Source: Candidatus Nanoarchaeia archaeon (GTDB taxonomy: Archaea; Nanobdellota; Nanobdellia; Tiddalikarchaeales; Tiddalikarchaeaceae). Taken from it: a DNA stretch of 13,545 nucleotides. The notes under the pieces are model-generated. The model saw only the letters and a list, made by a program, of their open reading frames with translations. It did no database searches and had not been told where the DNA came from. The position numbers and the translations under genes were made by a program. Each line of letters starts with the position of its first letter. Within the stretch, counting starts at the first letter, position 1. Of the stretch, positions 12,500 to 13,545 are shown in pieces. Where the stretch lies: contig JAQVLH010000013.1 in the NCBI GenBank assembly GCA_028704265.1, positions 1 to 13,545 on the forward strand. The letters run 5' to 3'.

Positions 12500-13545
12500 A
12501 TGGTATTAATAAAAGCGGATATTTTGGATGTAAAATTTGAAAAAAATATTGCATTAATTTATGCGATTAATGAAAAAAATGAAAGAATTGAGTTAAAAGA
12601 TATTTATTATCCTTATTATTATGTTGAGTTTAAATCAATAACTTCTGAAATAATTGAAAGAATAAAAAATATGCAAGTGCCTGATAATGATGAAATTCAT
12701 TCAGCAAAAGATGTAAAAGTAGAGCAAAAAAAAATTAATTCTGAATTAAAAGAAGTTGTAAAAATAACTGCATTTAGCCAAGAGGGCATTAATATGCTGC
12801 ATTATGAAATTAAAAAAATAGAAGGTTATATTGCAAGCTATGAAAGGGATGTTGAACTTGATAAAAAATATTTATTTGATAAAAAAATAACTCCCTTAAA
12901 AACTCTTGAATTTGAAATTGATGAAAATAATTATATAAAAAAAATAAATCACTTAGATAGTAAAAGAAATGATTATCTTATATTAAGTTTTGATATAGAA
13001 ACGTATAATCCTGATTCATTAAGCGACCCTAAAAAAGATCCAATAGTAATGATAAGTTATGCAATAAATAATGGACAAAAAGGAGTAATAACTTACAAAG
13101 AATGTAAAGAAAAAGATTGCCTTGTTGTAAAAAATGAAAAAGAAATGATTGAAACGTTTTTAAAAATAATACAAAAAACTAATTCCGCGTTTATAGTAAG
13201 TTATAATGGAGATAATTTTGATTTGCCTTACATTATGGAACGAGCAAAAATTAACAAAGTTCCATTTAATCCTAGCTGGGATGGCTCTTTTATTAAAACT
13301 TCAAAAAAAGCACTAAGAGGAACGAGCTGCCAAACAGTAGGAATAATAAATTTTGATCTTTATCCTTTTATTGCAACAACTATGGGCACTTATTTGAAAA
13401 CTGAGGTTTATACACTGGATGCAGTAAGTAATGAATTATTAGGGGAAAAAAAAGATGAATATGATATTACCTTATTAGCAAACGAATGGGATACTAATAA
13501 TATTGATAATTTAGTAAAATATTCTCTTAGAGATTCAGAATTAAC
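12500..13545 (+). CDS. polB: Family B DNA polymerase, 5' part (runs off the window)
   Basis: The N-terminal and 3'-5' exonuclease domains of a replicative archaeal family B DNA polymerase. The frame is open from the ATG at 12500 to the window end (348 codons). Residues 1-130 correspond to the N-terminal domain, with the usual start ADILDVKFEKNIALIYAI and YPYYYVEF. Exonuclease motifs are complete: Exo I FDIETY (D165, E167), Exo II YNGDNFDLPY (N236 region, D241), and Exo III YSLRDSEL (Y341, D345), so proofreading should be active. The polymerase palm/fingers motifs (SLYPSI, KxxxNSxYG, DTD) would lie beyond the right edge and cannot be checked; a split or truncated gene cannot be excluded. No Shine-Dalgarno is present, so a leaderless start is likely. 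Confidence 0.93.
   Translation, partial: MVLIKADILDVKFEKNIALIYAINEKNERIELKDIYYPYYYVEFKSITSEIIERIKNMQVPDNDEIHSAKDVKVEQKKINSELKEVVKITAFSQEGINMLHYEIKKIEGYIASYERDVELDKKYLFDKKITPLKTLEFEIDENNYIKKINHLDSKRNDYLILSFDIETYNPDSLSDPKKDPIVMISYAINNGQKGVITYKECKEKDCLVVKNEKEMIETFLKIIQKTNSAFIVSYNGDNFDLPYIMERAKINKVPFNPSWDGSFIKTSKKALRGTSCQTVGIINFDLYPFIATTMGTYLKTEVYTLDAVSNELLGEKKDEYDITLLANEWDTNNIDNLVKYSLRDSEL

Noticed and set aside
1..13545. CRISPR array, tRNA, rRNA, insertion sequence or attachment site
   Set aside because: No regularly spaced repeats, no tRNA- or rRNA-like sequence, no transposase gene or terminal inverted repeats, and no integrase were seen on either strand.

Overview
The window looks like a piece of a small-genome, AT-rich archaeon, probably of the DPANN group (Woesearchaeota/Pacearchaeota-like). 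The reasons are the archaeal-type gene set (Lhr-family helicase, family B DNA polymerase, archaeal NFACT/RqcH protein, histone-fold protein, AlaX, archaeal inositol-phosphatase family), very low GC, tight packing with abutting stop codons, and TATA-like boxes about 25-30 nt upstream of most start codons, which suggests largely leaderless mRNAs. The lineage is an inference; no rRNA or tRNA is present to confirm it.

Layout. Bases 1 to about 125 do not belong with the rest: on the minus strand they encode a piece of a TonB C-terminal domain of the kind found in Gram-negative bacteria such as Bacteroidetes, and they are joined to the archaeal sequence at a 10-bp inverted repeat (103-130). The join removes the N-terminus of the first archaeal gene, an Lhr-type helicase (126-2594, +), including its Walker A motif. 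Next come four genes of unknown function: a 192-aa protein with a possible dsRBD-like C-terminus (-), a 188-aa protein with a tyrosine-rich tail (+), a double zinc-ribbon protein (-) and a membrane-anchored coiled-coil protein (+).

From 4586 to 8034 there is a likely functional unit. A minus-strand cluster holds a two-TM small protein, an ABC ATPase and an ABC-2 permease. A divergent plus-strand gene encodes a secreted/membrane protein with a cytoplasmic winged helix (COG2512-like). A 17-bp palindrome lies over the TATA-like box of the regulator gene, 13 bp from the TATA-like box of the transporter cluster. A 275-nt gap with small repeats follows.

From 8310 to the end are housekeeping genes: AlaX (Ala-tRNA editing), a 55-aa histone-fold protein that appears to lack helix alpha-3 and has the only strong Shine-Dalgarno leader in the window, an IMPase/FBPase-family phosphatase, an NFACT/RqcH-family ribosome quality-control protein (-), and the 5' part of a family B DNA polymerase (+, runs off the end) containing the proofreading exonuclease motifs.

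I do not see a clear new defence or mobile system. The best leads are the palindrome/membrane-regulator/exporter circuit, the short histone, the tyrosine-rich tail protein and the possible dsRBD protein. The left end should be treated as a probable chimeric join until reads show otherwise.
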